This document shows positions 1 through 8,957 of a DNA stretch of 34,702 nucleotides, one piece after another. The stretch comes from Chryseobacterium koreense CCUG 49689. Its GTDB lineage: Bacteria > Bacteroidota > Bacteroidia > Flavobacteriales > Weeksellaceae. The first letter of the stretch is position 1; every line of letters begins with the position of its first letter. Position numbers and translations under genes: made by a program. Below the pieces are notes generated by a model, which was given only the letters and a program-made list of their open reading frames with translations, had not been told where the DNA came from and did not search any database. The stretch covers positions 1-34,702 of the forward strand of contig NZ_LFNG01000020.1 of the NCBI RefSeq assembly GCF_001045435.1. The letters run 5' to 3'.

Positions 1-316
1 TCACTATTTTAAGATCGCAAAGTCTTATCCGCTAAAGCATATTGATGAAGCGAACACTTCATCAGCGAACTTGTTCGCAATCTTTGCTTTCTCCAATATG
101 CAGATTAATATTAAAATCTTTGCGTTGAATTATTATAAAGAAATCATTCGTGCATTAGTGGCAAAAATATTCTGCACAATCACGAAATCTGCGAGAATAA
201 GAAACCGCAAAGATTTCTACTTAAGTGACTCACTATTTTAAGATCGCAAAGTCTTATCGGCTAAAGCGAATTGATGAAGCGCGCACTTCATCAGCGAACT
301 TGTTCGCAATCTTTGT
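1..316. repeat. Imperfect ~87-bp direct repeat (1-87 and 230-316) with internal hairpins
   Basis: The block starting TCACTATTTTAAGATCGC occurs at 1 and again at 230, aligning without gaps for about 87 bp with only a handful of mismatches. Each copy contains GATGAAG/CTTCATC and GCGAAC-TT-GTTCGC inverted repeats. Short CGCAAAG or CTTTGCG motifs recur in both orientations between and beyond the copies (near 14, 114, 206, 243 and 349). The tract lies downstream of the araC-type gene on the opposite side from its promoter. No credible ORF lies within 1-390. It looks like a dispersed intergenic repeat; its function is unknown and the first copy may extend outside the window. Confidence 0.8.
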
Positions 317-390
317 TTAGTTCAATTTTAAGTTTTGAAGCAAAAAGCTTTGCGTTACAAAAACATCCTAAAAAGAATTGTAAAGCACGC

Positions 391-1215
391 CTACAAATCC
401 GCCACAACCGAAATCCCGACTTCTTCGCGAAACTTAGTTGGTGAAATCCCGGTGTGTTTTTTAAAGTATTTGCTGAAATAGAATTCGTCTTCAAAATGAA
501 GTTCCGCCGCGATTTCCTTAATGGATTTTCTGGTCAGGTGAATCTGTTTTTTTGCTTCCAGAATTACCCGTTCCTGAATGATTTGAGATGGAGTTTTATG
601 GAATTCTGTCTTTATTTTCTTGCTTAAGGTGTTTGGTGAAATATGAAGCAAATCAGCATAAAAAGCTGGACTTTTTTCTCTGGTGTAATGCAATTCTACT
701 AAACTTTGAAAGGTTTTCAATTGCGCCAGATCCTGCTGAACCAGATCGTTTTTAGTTAGTAATTTGCTTTTCACCTTGCTCGAAATCGCCAAAATCAGTT
801 GAAGGTATGACCTTAGCACCGCTCCCGAAAATTCCTCGTTTGGATCAATTTCCTCAATTTTTGAAAAATATTCCGAAATTTCATTAAACGTTTTGGTGTT
901 TAAACTGAGGTTCGGAAATTGATAAATGTTGTTGAAAAGCAGTCCGTTACATGCGACTTCTTTTTTGTGGTATTCGATGCAATAAAAGTCGCCATGGAAG
1001 CTTAAGTTTTGGATCGATATTTTTTTATCCGGCAAAATCTGGATGTTCTGAAATGGCGATGTGAAGAAAACCGTTTTACCCTCAAAACCATATTTCACAA
1101 AATCGACGTTGATTTTTCCTTTTCCTTCAAATAGAAAAATGTGGTAAAACTCATCGCTGAAACTGTTTTGAAAATCAGTTGATTTTTCTTGGGTGAGAGA
1201 AAAAAGCGTTTTCAT
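391..1215 (-). CDS. AraC-family transcriptional regulator
   Basis: A 274-residue protein. The N-terminal ~150 residues resemble the variable cupin-like sensing domain of AraC regulators. The last ~100 residues carry the two helix-turn-helix motifs of the family (LLHISPNTLSKKIK, then SIKEIAAELHFEDEFYFSKYFKKHTGISPTKFR, given here as two adjacent landmarks). It should bind DNA and respond to an unidentified small ligand. The start at 1215 is preceded only 5 nt upstream by a TAAATTTG -7 element, so the transcript may be leaderless. It lies downstream of trpB2 on the same strand, but a strong terminator separates them, so it is probably an independent unit. Its target is not evident. Confidence 0.9.
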   Translation of the reverse strand: MKTLFSLTQEKSTDFQNSFSDEFYHIFLFEGKGKINVDFVKYGFEGKTVFFTSPFQNIQILPDKKISIQNLSFHGDFYCIEYHKKEVACNGLLFNNIYQFPNLSLNTKTFNEISEYFSKIEEIDPNEEFSGAVLRSYLQLILAISSKVKSKLLTKNDLVQQDLAQLKTFQSLVELHYTREKSPAFYADLLHISPNTLSKKIKTEFHKTPSQIIQERVILEAKKQIHLTRKSIKEIAAELHFEDEFYFSKYFKKHTGISPTKFREEVGISVVADL

Positions 1216-1220
1216 ACTTA

Positions 1221-1228
1221 CAAATTTA
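1221..1228 (-). promoter_or_regulatory. -7 promoter element of the AraC-type gene
   Basis: TAAATTTG on the minus strand matches the Bacteroidota TAnnTTTG -7 consensus. Only five bases separate it from the ATG at 1215, placing the likely transcription start at or next to the start codon. No well-placed TTG -33 element is obvious because the trpB2 terminator occupies that region. Confidence 0.5.
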
Positions 1229-1236
1229 AAACAAAT

Positions 1237-1273
1237 AAAACTTCCCGAATTTCAGTGTTTTCGATTCGGGAAG
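1237..1273 (-). terminator. Rho-independent terminator of trpB2
   Basis: CTTCCCGAAT (1241-1250) pairs perfectly with ATTCGGGAAG (1264-1273), a 10-bp stem with a 13-nt loop. On the minus strand it is followed by TTTTATTTG. It lies about 20 nt past the trpB2 stop. Confidence 0.8.
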
Positions 1274-1293
1274 ATTCTTAAGCCAAATTAGTT

Positions 1294-2679
1294 TTAAGCC
1301 GTAGGAACGGCGATTTCTTCCGGCTGCAAATTTGAAATCCTGGAAATATTATTGTCAATTTCCTGGGAACTCAGCTGATGTTCCACCAGATTCCCATTCT
1401 GGAAATCGGAATATGCCATCATGTCCACAAAACCGTGGCCGCTTAAATTAAATAGAATGGTTTTGGATTTCCCTTCTTTCTTTGCCAGTTCCACTTCCCG
1501 CAAAACCTGCGCGATGGCGTGATTGCTCTCGGGAGCGGGAATGATTCCCTCATATTTTGCAAACAAACTTCCCGCCTCGAAACACTCGATTTGTGGAATT
1601 GCATTGGCCTCGATAATTCCATCCTTCAAAAGTTGAGAACACAATACACTCGCGCCGTGGTAACGCAATCCGCCTGCATGAATGGAGGCCGGCTCAAAAT
1701 GATGTCCCAAAGTAAACATCGGTAAAAGCGGTGTATAACCTTGCGTGTCGCCGAAATCGTACATGAATTTCCCTTTCGTCAGTTTCGGGCAGGAACTCGG
1801 TTCCACGGCAACGCATCTCACCTCGCTTTTTCCCTGAAGTTTTTCCCTTAAGAACGGAAAAGAAATTCCCGCGAAATTGGAACCGCCTCCTAAAGGCGCA
1901 ACGATCACGTCGGGATAATCTTGTGCCATTTCGAACTGTTTCAAAGCTTCTTCACCGATGATGGTCTGATGAAGCAAAACATGGTTTAATACCGAACCTA
2001 AAGAGTATTTCGTGTGCTCGTCCTGAACCGCCATTTCCACCGCCTCAGAAATCGCCATTCCCAAACTTCCGTTGCTGTTCGGGTTTTCTGCCAGGAAATT
2101 TCTTCCCGCCTGAGTTCTGTCGCTCGGTGAAGGATAAACGTTCGCACCAAACGTATTCATCATGATTTTGCGGTAAGGTTTCTGCTCAAAACTGGATTTC
2201 ACCATATACACATCGCACTCGATTCCGTATTGGGCGCATGCGAAACTTAGCGCAGTTCCCCATTGTCCGGCTCCGGTTTCGGTGGTGATTTTCTTCACGC
2301 CGGCTTTCGCATTGTAGTACGCCTGAGGAATTGCGGTGTTCGGCTTGTGCGATCCACTCGGACTTCCGCCTTCGTATTTGTAGTAGATTTTGCAATCTGT
2401 TCCCAATGCTTTTTCCAGTTCAAATGCCCTTATCAAAGGTGATGGCCGGTAGATTTTATATTTTTCCAAAACTTCTTCGGGAATTTCAATGAATCTTTCC
2501 TGCGAAACTTCCTGCATGATGAGTTCCTCGGTGAGAATAGGGGAAAGCATTTCCGGACTGATGGGTTCTTTCGTTCCGGGATGAAGTGGTGGAAGTGGTT
2601 TGTTTTCCATATCTGCCACAATGTTATACCAGAATTTCGGCATCTCCTTTTCTTCAAGGATGAATTTTTTTGTTTTCAT
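1294..2679 (-). CDS. trpB2: TrpB2-type tryptophan synthase beta chain (TrpB-like PLP enzyme)
   Basis: A 461-residue PLP-dependent enzyme of the TrpB2 subfamily, which condenses serine with indole to form tryptophan. The PLP-binding lysine lies in GSPSGSHKPNTA (Lys112), GAGQWG follows at 136-141, and a glycine-rich phosphate loop (GGGSNFAG) lies further on. The frame stays open to 2760, but those extra 27 codons run through the terminator hairpin at 2744-2772. The ATG at 2679 (MKTKKFILEE) gives the usual family length and a sensible N-terminus. No TrpA or other trp gene is adjacent. TrpB2 enzymes typically act without TrpA, perhaps salvaging indole. Upstream leader, promoter and terminator elements indicate control by tryptophan-dependent attenuation. 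Confidence 0.92.
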   Translation of the reverse strand: MKTKKFILEEKEMPKFWYNIVADMENKPLPPLHPGTKEPISPEMLSPILTEELIMQEVSQERFIEIPEEVLEKYKIYRPSPLIRAFELEKALGTDCKIYYKYEGGSPSGSHKPNTAIPQAYYNAKAGVKKITTETGAGQWGTALSFACAQYGIECDVYMVKSSFEQKPYRKIMMNTFGANVYPSPSDRTQAGRNFLAENPNSNGSLGMAISEAVEMAVQDEHTKYSLGSVLNHVLLHQTIIGEEALKQFEMAQDYPDVIVAPLGGGSNFAGISFPFLREKLQGKSEVRCVAVEPSSCPKLTKGKFMYDFGDTQGYTPLLPMFTLGHHFEPASIHAGGLRYHGASVLCSQLLKDGIIEANAIPQIECFEAGSLFAKYEGIIPAPESNHAIAQVLREVELAKKEGKSKTILFNLSGHGFVDMMAYSDFQNGNLVEHQLSSQEIDNNISRISNLQPEEIAVPTA

Positions 2680-2743
2680 TTTTTTAAATGATTTTATTGT
2701 TAGTAATTTAAATTTTTTGATTTTTTGTTTGAGGTATGGCCAT

Positions 2744-2772
2744 AAAAAAACCGCCTGCAAATACAGACGGTT
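2744..2772 (-). terminator. Attenuator terminator in the trpB2 leader
   Basis: On the minus strand AACCGTCTG (2772-2764), a six-base loop and CAGGCGGTT (2757-2749) form a 9-bp stem with one G-T pair, followed by a run of seven T (2750-2744). It lies between the Trp-rich leader ORF and the trpB2 start, so it would stop transcription before the gene. Its 5' arm can pair alternatively with the leader (see the antiterminator entry). Confidence 0.88.
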
Positions 2773-2846
2773 TGTACAAAATAATTGTAATATTCTTTAA
2801 AAGTTCAATTCATCAAATAATACAATGAGTGTGTAAATCGCCTGTA
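2762..2846 (-). promoter_or_regulatory. Antiterminator pairing of the trp attenuator
   Basis: Minus-strand TACAGGCG inside the leader ORF (2846-2839) can pair over 8 positions, one of them G-T, with CGTCTGTA (2769-2762), which overlaps the 5' arm of the terminator. The upstream partner begins 11 nt after the last of three Trp codons. A ribosome stalled on those codons would leave it free to form the antiterminator; a ribosome reaching the leader stop would cover it and allow termination. Confidence 0.75.
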
Positions 2847-2890
2847 GAAAACGATTGCCACCACCAATTGTTATTTAAGAATTGCTTCAT
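2813..2890 (-). CDS. trpL: Trp leader peptide (25 aa, three consecutive Trp)
   Basis: A short ORF on the minus strand beginning MKQFLNNNWWWQSF and ending THCII, with TGG TGG TGG at codons 9-11 and a TGA stop at 2815-2813. Trp is the rarest residue, so three in a row in a 25-codon ORF immediately before a tryptophan synthase gene is strong evidence for a regulatory leader peptide. It starts about 20 nt after a promoter -7 element and ends 40 nt before the terminator stem. The peptide itself is presumably not functional; ribosome position on the Trp codons is the signal. It is an analogue of enterobacterial trpL, not a homologue by sequence. Confidence 0.88.
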   Translation of the reverse strand: MKQFLNNNWWWQSFSTGDLHTHCII

Positions 2891-2909
2891 TGATTGCTTG
2901 AATGTTCTG

Positions 2910-2938
2910 CAAAAATAGAAATTATTTTTGATTGGCAA
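2910..2938 (-). promoter_or_regulatory. Promoter of the trp leader-trpB2 unit
   Basis: Minus-strand TTG (2938-2936), an 18-bp spacer and TATTTTTG (2917-2910) fit the Bacteroidota primary sigma consensus. The expected transcription start near 2904 leaves a 5' UTR of roughly 14 nt before the leader ATG. Confidence 0.8.
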
Positions 2939-2963
2939 ATTTATTTTGATGAAATTATTTTTG
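2932..2963 (+). promoter_or_regulatory. Divergent promoter for the acidic protein gene
   Basis: TTG (2932-2934), a 21-bp spacer and TATTTTTG (2956-2963). A second TATTTTTG lies at 2923-2930. The TTGGCAA at 2932-2938 supplies the -33 trinucleotide for both this promoter and the divergent trp leader promoter, so the two overlap. Confidence 0.55.
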
Positions 2964-3018
2964 ATTTCGACAAAATGAAAGGAATGTTTTTTGCTGGGTT
3001 TTAGTCAAATTTAATGTG

Positions 3019-3300
3019 ATGATACCCGAAAACAATGAATCCCAAAAAAGGCAACTGGAAAATATGGATTATCCGCCCAATGAGGATATTTTCAGCCAAG
3101 AACCGCATGTTTCCATCGATGGAGCGGGCGTTCCCGAAACTGAGGAAGTGCTGATCACAAAAAATCTGGATGATGGATTGGATATTCCCGGTGCCGAACT
3201 GGATGATGAACAGGAACAAATTGGGGAAGAAGACGAAGAAAACAATTACTGGAGTTTGGGTGGTGACGACCATGATGATCTGGAAGAATCAGCAGATTAA
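3019..3300 (+). CDS. Small acidic conserved hypothetical protein
   Basis: A 93-residue, strongly acidic protein rich in Asp, Glu and Asn, with the pattern MDYPPNEDIF near the N-terminus and DIPGAELDDEQEQIGEEDEEN then YWSLGGD-DHDDLEE near the C-terminus (shown as separate pieces). Proteins with this DxPGxELDDxxExIGxEDEENNYxSLGGD pattern recur in Bacteroidota; their function is unknown. No membrane segment or signal peptide is seen, so it should be cytosolic. A GTG codon at 3016 could also serve, but the ATG at 3019 is preferred. It is convergent with icd. Confidence 0.8.
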   Translation: MIPENNESQKRQLENMDYPPNEDIFSQEPHVSIDGAGVPETEEVLITKNLDDGLDIPGAELDDEQEQIGEEDEENNYWSLGGDDHDDLEESAD

Positions 3301-3315
3301 ACCAATAATCGGAAA

Positions 3316-3347
3316 CAAAAAACCGCCCCAAAATTAATTGAAGCGGT
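3316..3347 (-). terminator. Terminator of icd
   Basis: ACCGC (3322-3326) and GCGGT (3343-3347) form a short stem. On the minus strand it is followed by a T-run (complement of AAAAAA just before 3322). It lies 40 nt past the icd stop. Confidence 0.55.
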
Positions 3348-3383
3348 AAAAGTCTTTCCTTTGACAGGAATTAATGGTGAGGT

Positions 3384-5624
<2,241 letters not shown>

Positions 5625-5633
5625 TTAGGTTCA

Positions 5634-5666
5634 CAAATTTAGTGAAAATTTAGGTTTTTTAGGCAA
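5634..5666 (-). promoter_or_regulatory. Candidate icd promoter
   Basis: Minus-strand TTG (5666-5664) and TAAATTTG (5641-5634) separated by 22 bp, a slightly long spacer. The predicted start is about 28 nt upstream of the icd ATG. Confidence 0.5.
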
Positions 5667-5750
5667 TCAGCAGGTGATTTCGTGATTTTTGAGGTTTCAT
5701 TTTGATTTCTTTCGAGTCAAGGTAACCGGTTAGAAAAAGAAAAGATTTGC

Positions 5751-5776
5751 CCATAAAAAAACCTCGCTGAGGCGAG
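5751..5776 (-). terminator. Terminator-like hairpin upstream of icd
   Basis: Plus-strand CTCGC-TGAG-GCGAG is preceded by a run of seven A, so on the minus strand a 5-bp GC-rich stem is followed by GTTTTTTT. No annotated gene ends into it from the right. It could end a small RNA or short leader transcript, or be a relic of a lost gene. Confidence 0.55.
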
Positions 5777-6203
5777 ATCCTTTGTCAATTAGAGTATTCG
5801 TGGCTTCCGGTTTTTCATTCATGGTTTTTAGCCCAGATTCCAGCTGATTCTTCGGTTTTTAAAGTAGCAAAATAGGGTGTGTTCATCGGGTTGCTGTTTT
5901 TGTGGTCGCGCACAAGAAAAACTACCCCTTCCTCCGACAAGGCGGATGACGGCAGGTTTTACGGCCGGTGCAGAGGCGGCGGTCTTCCGGGCAATACCCA
6001 AAACATACCTCTTCCTCTAGAGATCCTCGAGATGTACCAGAATATACCCCGGTCCAACCATGGCGCAACTACGGGGCAACCTCGGGACTCCCTTTATTTT
6101 AAAATACCTGACGAAGATTTAATGATTAAAAAAGTGTAACTTTGATGAATTGGATCTCATAGCATGGTCCTGGAAACCAAATCTTTACGAATATAATAAA
6201 AAT
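5777..6203. other. Gene-poor stretch between icd and the next plus-strand gene
   Basis: No convincing gene is seen. Short ORFs exist on both strands (for example an 86-codon plus-strand frame at 5879-6139), but none has a recognisable family. The segment 5930-6100 is clearly richer in GC than its flanks and holds a degenerate series of ATACC or GTACC motifs. 5931-5960 resembles the CCTGCCG-type palindromic repeats seen elsewhere in the window. TAACTTTG at 6137-6144 is a likely -7 element for the downstream gene. Confidence 0.5.
6137..6144 (+). promoter_or_regulatory. -7 element upstream of the DUF6266-like gene
   Basis: TAACTTTG matches TAnnTTTG exactly. No clear TTG lies at the -33 distance. 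The ATG follows about 60 nt downstream. Confidence 0.45.
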
Positions 6204-6839
6204 ATGGGTTCATTCGATTCTTTTTTAGGCATTACCGGAAAAGTAGGCGATTGCGTGTTTTACACCCTAAATGGAAAACCGGTGGTTAGGCGCGTTCAGA
6301 AAAAGAAAAAAGGTCCCAAAAGCGCGGCCCAGATCGCGGCACAAAAGAAAAACACGGAATTCGGAAAAGCCTCCGCGGCAGGGAAATACCTGCGCCGCGC
6401 ACTTCAGCATGAATTTGAAACACTCAGAGATGTGTTTCTTTACCAGCGCATCAATCAGCTGTTGCTGCGCATCAAAAACTTGGATCCCGCACCGGATGGT
6501 AAAAAAACGGTAAAGGGAGGGTTAGGCACCACGCAGGGCGCGGAATTGTTTCTAGGATTTCGATTCAGGAAAAATAAGAAGTATTCCAAAGAAATAATGT
6601 TTTCTCCATCAGCAAATGGGGAAATAGCCTTCATAGGAGCAAGCCCCACCGAAGTGCCATTCCAAATCATTGAGTTGCAGATTAATTTCAAAAACGGACA
6701 GTTCCGCAGAGAAACTGCACCTGCAGAAGCTTCCGAAACCGGTGCGGTCCACTGGAAAAGAAAATTCCGCAGGAGGAAAGACTACTCCCATTTTCTATTC
6801 GTTTTTGGGGAGCAGACTTTCCAGGGCATGGTGATTTAA
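6204..6839 (+). CDS. Conserved hypothetical protein, DUF6266-like
   Basis: A 211-residue protein beginning MGSFDSFLGITGKVGD, followed by VFYTLNGKPVVRR and a lysine-rich stretch. This N-terminal pattern (short Gly-rich G-x-x-GKxG motif, then a phrase like FYxxNGKxVVR) recalls the DUF6266 family common in Bacteroidota, whose function is unknown. I am not certain of the family. No signal peptide or membrane helix is seen and the protein is strongly basic. The frame is open from 6150, but those 18 codons lie close to the promoter and the ATG at 6204 gives the family-like N-terminus. Confidence 0.7.
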   Translation: MGSFDSFLGITGKVGDCVFYTLNGKPVVRRVQKKKKGPKSAAQIAAQKKNTEFGKASAAGKYLRRALQHEFETLRDVFLYQRINQLLLRIKNLDPAPDGKKTVKGGLGTTQGAELFLGFRFRKNKKYSKEIMFSPSANGEIAFIGASPTEVPFQIIELQINFKNGQFRRETAPAEASETGAVHWKRKFRRRKDYSHFLFVFGEQTFQGMVI

Positions 6840-6970
6840 GGCACCTGCATCAGCGAATCAGGATCTAATTCACATCGGCAATTGCAGCATTGGATCCCGT
6901 CCTTTTGTGGCTGCCACACTTTTAAGACAAATTTAACCATTCATTAAAAGACTTTTTCATCCTTTTTGGC

Positions 6971-6978
6971 TATATTTG
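6971..6978 (+). promoter_or_regulatory. -7 element of tpx
   Basis: TATATTTG, an exact TAnnTTTG match, 24 nt upstream of the tpx ATG. No canonical TTG lies at the expected -33 distance. Confidence 0.55.
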
Positions 6979-7002
6979 GGAAACATTTAAATTTACTGAA
7001 TT

Positions 7003-7512
7003 ATGGCAAATATTGCATTACACGGAGATCCCGTGTCCACCATCGGCGACCTGCCGGAAGTGGGTTTATCGATAAGGGAATTCGCGCTGGTCAATGAAAA
7101 ACTGGAGGTGAAAACATTGGATGACTATGATGGCATGAGGAAAATTATATCCATTTTCCCCAGTATAGACACCGGAATCTGTGCAGCCTCTGCTAGAAAA
7201 TTCAACGAGGCCGCTGCCGGTTTAGAAAACACGGTGGTCATTAATGTTTCCAAAGATTTACCTTTTGCACTGGGCAGATTCTGCGCCGCAGAAGGACTTG
7301 ATAACGTGGAAACGCTTTCGGATTTCCGGGGAACCTTTGGCGATGATTATGGCGTGACCATTGCAGACGGACCCATGAAAGGGCTTCTTTCCAGAGCCGT
7401 AATTGTGACTGATGAAAATGGCAAAGTGGTGTACACCGAGCAGGTTCCGGAAATTACCCATGAACCGAATTACGAAGTAGCATTGAATGCCGTAAAATTT
7501 CTTTCCACATAA
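7003..7512 (+). CDS. tpx: Thiol peroxidase (Tpx, atypical 2-Cys peroxiredoxin)
   Basis: A 169-residue peroxiredoxin of the Tpx subfamily, which reduces hydroperoxides (typically organic ones) using thioredoxin. The peroxidatic site reads PSIDTGICAASARKF with Cys60 and Thr57, and the resolving cysteine is Cys94 in GRFCAAEG, the classic Tpx spacing. The family usually has DTPVC; here it is DTGIC, a conservative change that keeps Thr and Cys. No signal peptide is seen, so it is cytosolic. It is monocistronic, with its own -7 element and a downstream terminator. Confidence 0.95.
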   Translation: MANIALHGDPVSTIGDLPEVGLSIREFALVNEKLEVKTLDDYDGMRKIISIFPSIDTGICAASARKFNEAAAGLENTVVINVSKDLPFALGRFCAAEGLDNVETLSDFRGTFGDDYGVTIADGPMKGLLSRAVIVTDENGKVVYTEQVPEITHEPNYEVALNAVKFLST

Positions 7513-7522
7513 TTAATCTGAT

Positions 7523-7577
7523 AAATCCGTGGATTCAAACCCCTGCGAATTCACGGATTTCTTTTGAGTTTTTTTCA
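7523..7577 (+). terminator. Terminator of tpx
   Basis: AAATCCGTG (7523-7531) pairs with CACGGATTT (7552-7560), 9 bp with a 20-nt loop. T-rich sequence follows (a run of seven T shortly after). Confidence 0.75.
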
Positions 7578-7846
7578 AGGTTAATAAACGTGGTATATCT
7601 CGCATTCAACTTCAATTTGATTGTTTTCTTAGGCAGATGAGCATGCCTTCAATGACCCGGCGAATTTCTCAATTCAATCATAGATTCACGACAATCATTC
7701 ATTCGAAAACCTTTCCGAAAGGGCAGCGCTCCTTGATTTTCCCCATGGGATTGAAAAGTTAAATTTATCTTAACTGCCAGATTTTTAACACCGTACGCTA
7801 TTATAAATCTTTATTTTTAGTATTTTAAAATCTAAAAGATCATCCT
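7578..7846. other. Intergenic region with no recognised gene
   Basis: No ORF with a plausible product and no exact TAnnTTTG element were found. TATTTTTA near 7810 is a near-consensus -7 for the VOC gene that follows. Confidence 0.4.
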
Positions 7847-8284
7847 ATGAAACTAAACCCTTACCTCAACTTTGACGGTACCTGCGAAGAGGCCTTCAAC
7901 TTTTACAAGAAAGTGTTCCAAACCGAGTTCAACCCATTTGGAATCATGCGCTTCGGCGATGTTCCGGCCAGTGAAGAAATGCCGCCGATTCCGGAAGAGT
8001 ACCGCAACCGAATCATGCATGTGGGCATCAATCTGGGTGATCAAACCTTGATGGGCAGCGACATCATGCCGGGTTTTGGAAACAGGCCTTTTCAGATCGG
8101 CGACAATAATTATGTGAGCATCCATCCCGATTCCCGTGAAGAAGCAGATCGGCTTTTCAAAGAACTTTCCGCAGGCGGCGAAATAGAAATGCCGATGCAG
8201 GATCAGTTTTGGGGCGATTATTTCGGTAGTTTTCGCGATCAATTTGGAACTTCATGGATGATTAACTACAACGCAAACGCTTAG
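7847..8284 (+). CDS. VOC-family protein (PhnB/glyoxalase-like)
   Basis: A 145-residue single-domain protein of the PhnB-like branch of the vicinal oxygen chelate superfamily. It starts with the typical KLNPYLNFDGTCEEAFNFYKK. It has MGSDIMPG in the middle, and the C-terminal WGDYFGSFRDQFGTSWMINY (20 residues) is the family signature. Substrate and activity are unknown; this branch often lacks a proven enzymatic function. It is the first of six small VOC/SRPBCC genes in tandem, all on the plus strand. Confidence 0.9.
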   Translation: MKLNPYLNFDGTCEEAFNFYKKVFQTEFNPFGIMRFGDVPASEEMPPIPEEYRNRIMHVGINLGDQTLMGSDIMPGFGNRPFQIGDNNYVSIHPDSREEADRLFKELSAGGEIEMPMQDQFWGDYFGSFRDQFGTSWMINYNANA

Positions 8285-8300
8285 TATATACCGTTATTTG

Positions 8301-8420
8301 GGCGGCTTCCGAATTTTCGCTGACGCCTGATGCCCACAAAAAAATTCGGAACCGGGCTGTTCGCTGCAATCTTTTTTTTGCCAACGCTTTTCCCTTTGCA
8401 AAAAAAAAGGATTTCCACTT
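8301..8420. repeat. Composite double-hairpin intergenic element
   Basis: TTCCGAATTTT (8307-8317) is the exact reverse complement of AAAATTCGGAA (8341-8351). A second, nearly perfect pair follows: AATC plus a T-run plus GC (8368-8381) with GC plus an A-run plus GATT (8398-8412). The layout of two adjacent large hairpins in a GC-rich segment between two small genes resembles dispersed intergenic repeats common in Flavobacteriia. The A/T-run hairpin may also act as a bidirectional terminator. Confidence 0.65.
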
Positions 8421-8492
8421 CCATCCCTGCCGCGAAAGCCCCGCCTCTTTTGGAAACTTGCACATCATCTCATTAAACAGAACTCATCACTT

Positions 8493-8906
8493 ATGGATCC
8501 CATCAAAATAGACCTCTCCATCCAGGAGCCCATCCAAAAAGTTTGGGACTATTTCAACCAGCCGGAACATATCGTCAATTGGAATTTCGCCCACGAATCC
8601 TGGCATTGCCCGAAAGCAGAAAACGACCTCCGCGTCGGCGGAAAACTCAAAACCAGAATGGAAGCCAAAGACGGAAGCTTCGGTTTTGATTTTGAGGGAA
8701 TTTATGACGAGATTGTTCCCTTAAAATTAATCAGATATCATCTGGAAGACGGAAGAAATGTGGAAATCCAATTTGATGAAATCGACCAAAATACGACGAA
8801 AGTCACGAAGATTTTCGATCCGGAAACCATTAACAGTATCGAGATGCAGCGCGACGGCTGGTATGCCATTTTGGAAAATTTCCACAGGTATGTGACGAAT
8901 AGCTGA
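8493..8906 (+). CDS. SRPBCC (AHSA1-like) protein, paralogue 1
   Basis: A 137-residue START-like/SRPBCC fold protein of the AHSA1 group: N-terminal IDLSIQEPIQKVWDYFNQPEH, with the family hallmark KVWDYFxxPEHIxxWN, then VGGKLKTRM and a C-terminal helix QRDGWYAILENFHRYV (pieces shown separately). Such small proteins bind hydrophobic ligands; no substrate can be assigned. It is closely related to the next gene (about half of residues identical by eye), so the two are a tandem duplication. Confidence 0.9.
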   Translation: MDPIKIDLSIQEPIQKVWDYFNQPEHIVNWNFAHESWHCPKAENDLRVGGKLKTRMEAKDGSFGFDFEGIYDEIVPLKLIRYHLEDGRNVEIQFDEIDQNTTKVTKIFDPETINSIEMQRDGWYAILENFHRYVTNS

Positions 8907-8957
8907 TTAGTTCCCGGTATGGAAAATATTCCTTAATTTTAGGGAAATTATTAAGAA

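Noticed and set aside
1..316. CRISPR array
   Set aside because: Only two long imperfect repeats, not a series of short identical repeats with unique spacers, and no cas genes.
2680..2760. N-terminal extension of TrpB2
   Set aside because: The 27 extra codons pass through the attenuator terminator hairpin; the ATG at 2679 fits the family start.
6020..6040. Apparent cloning-vector polylinker (TCTAGAG...CTCGAG)
   Set aside because: Restriction-site-like words occur, but flanking sequence does not match a standard polylinker and the surrounding motifs are repeat-like; contamination is not supported.
5879..6139. An open plus-strand frame of 86 codons
   Set aside because: Composition is unusual, no family pattern is seen, and it lies across a GC-rich repeat-like tract; treated as non-coding.
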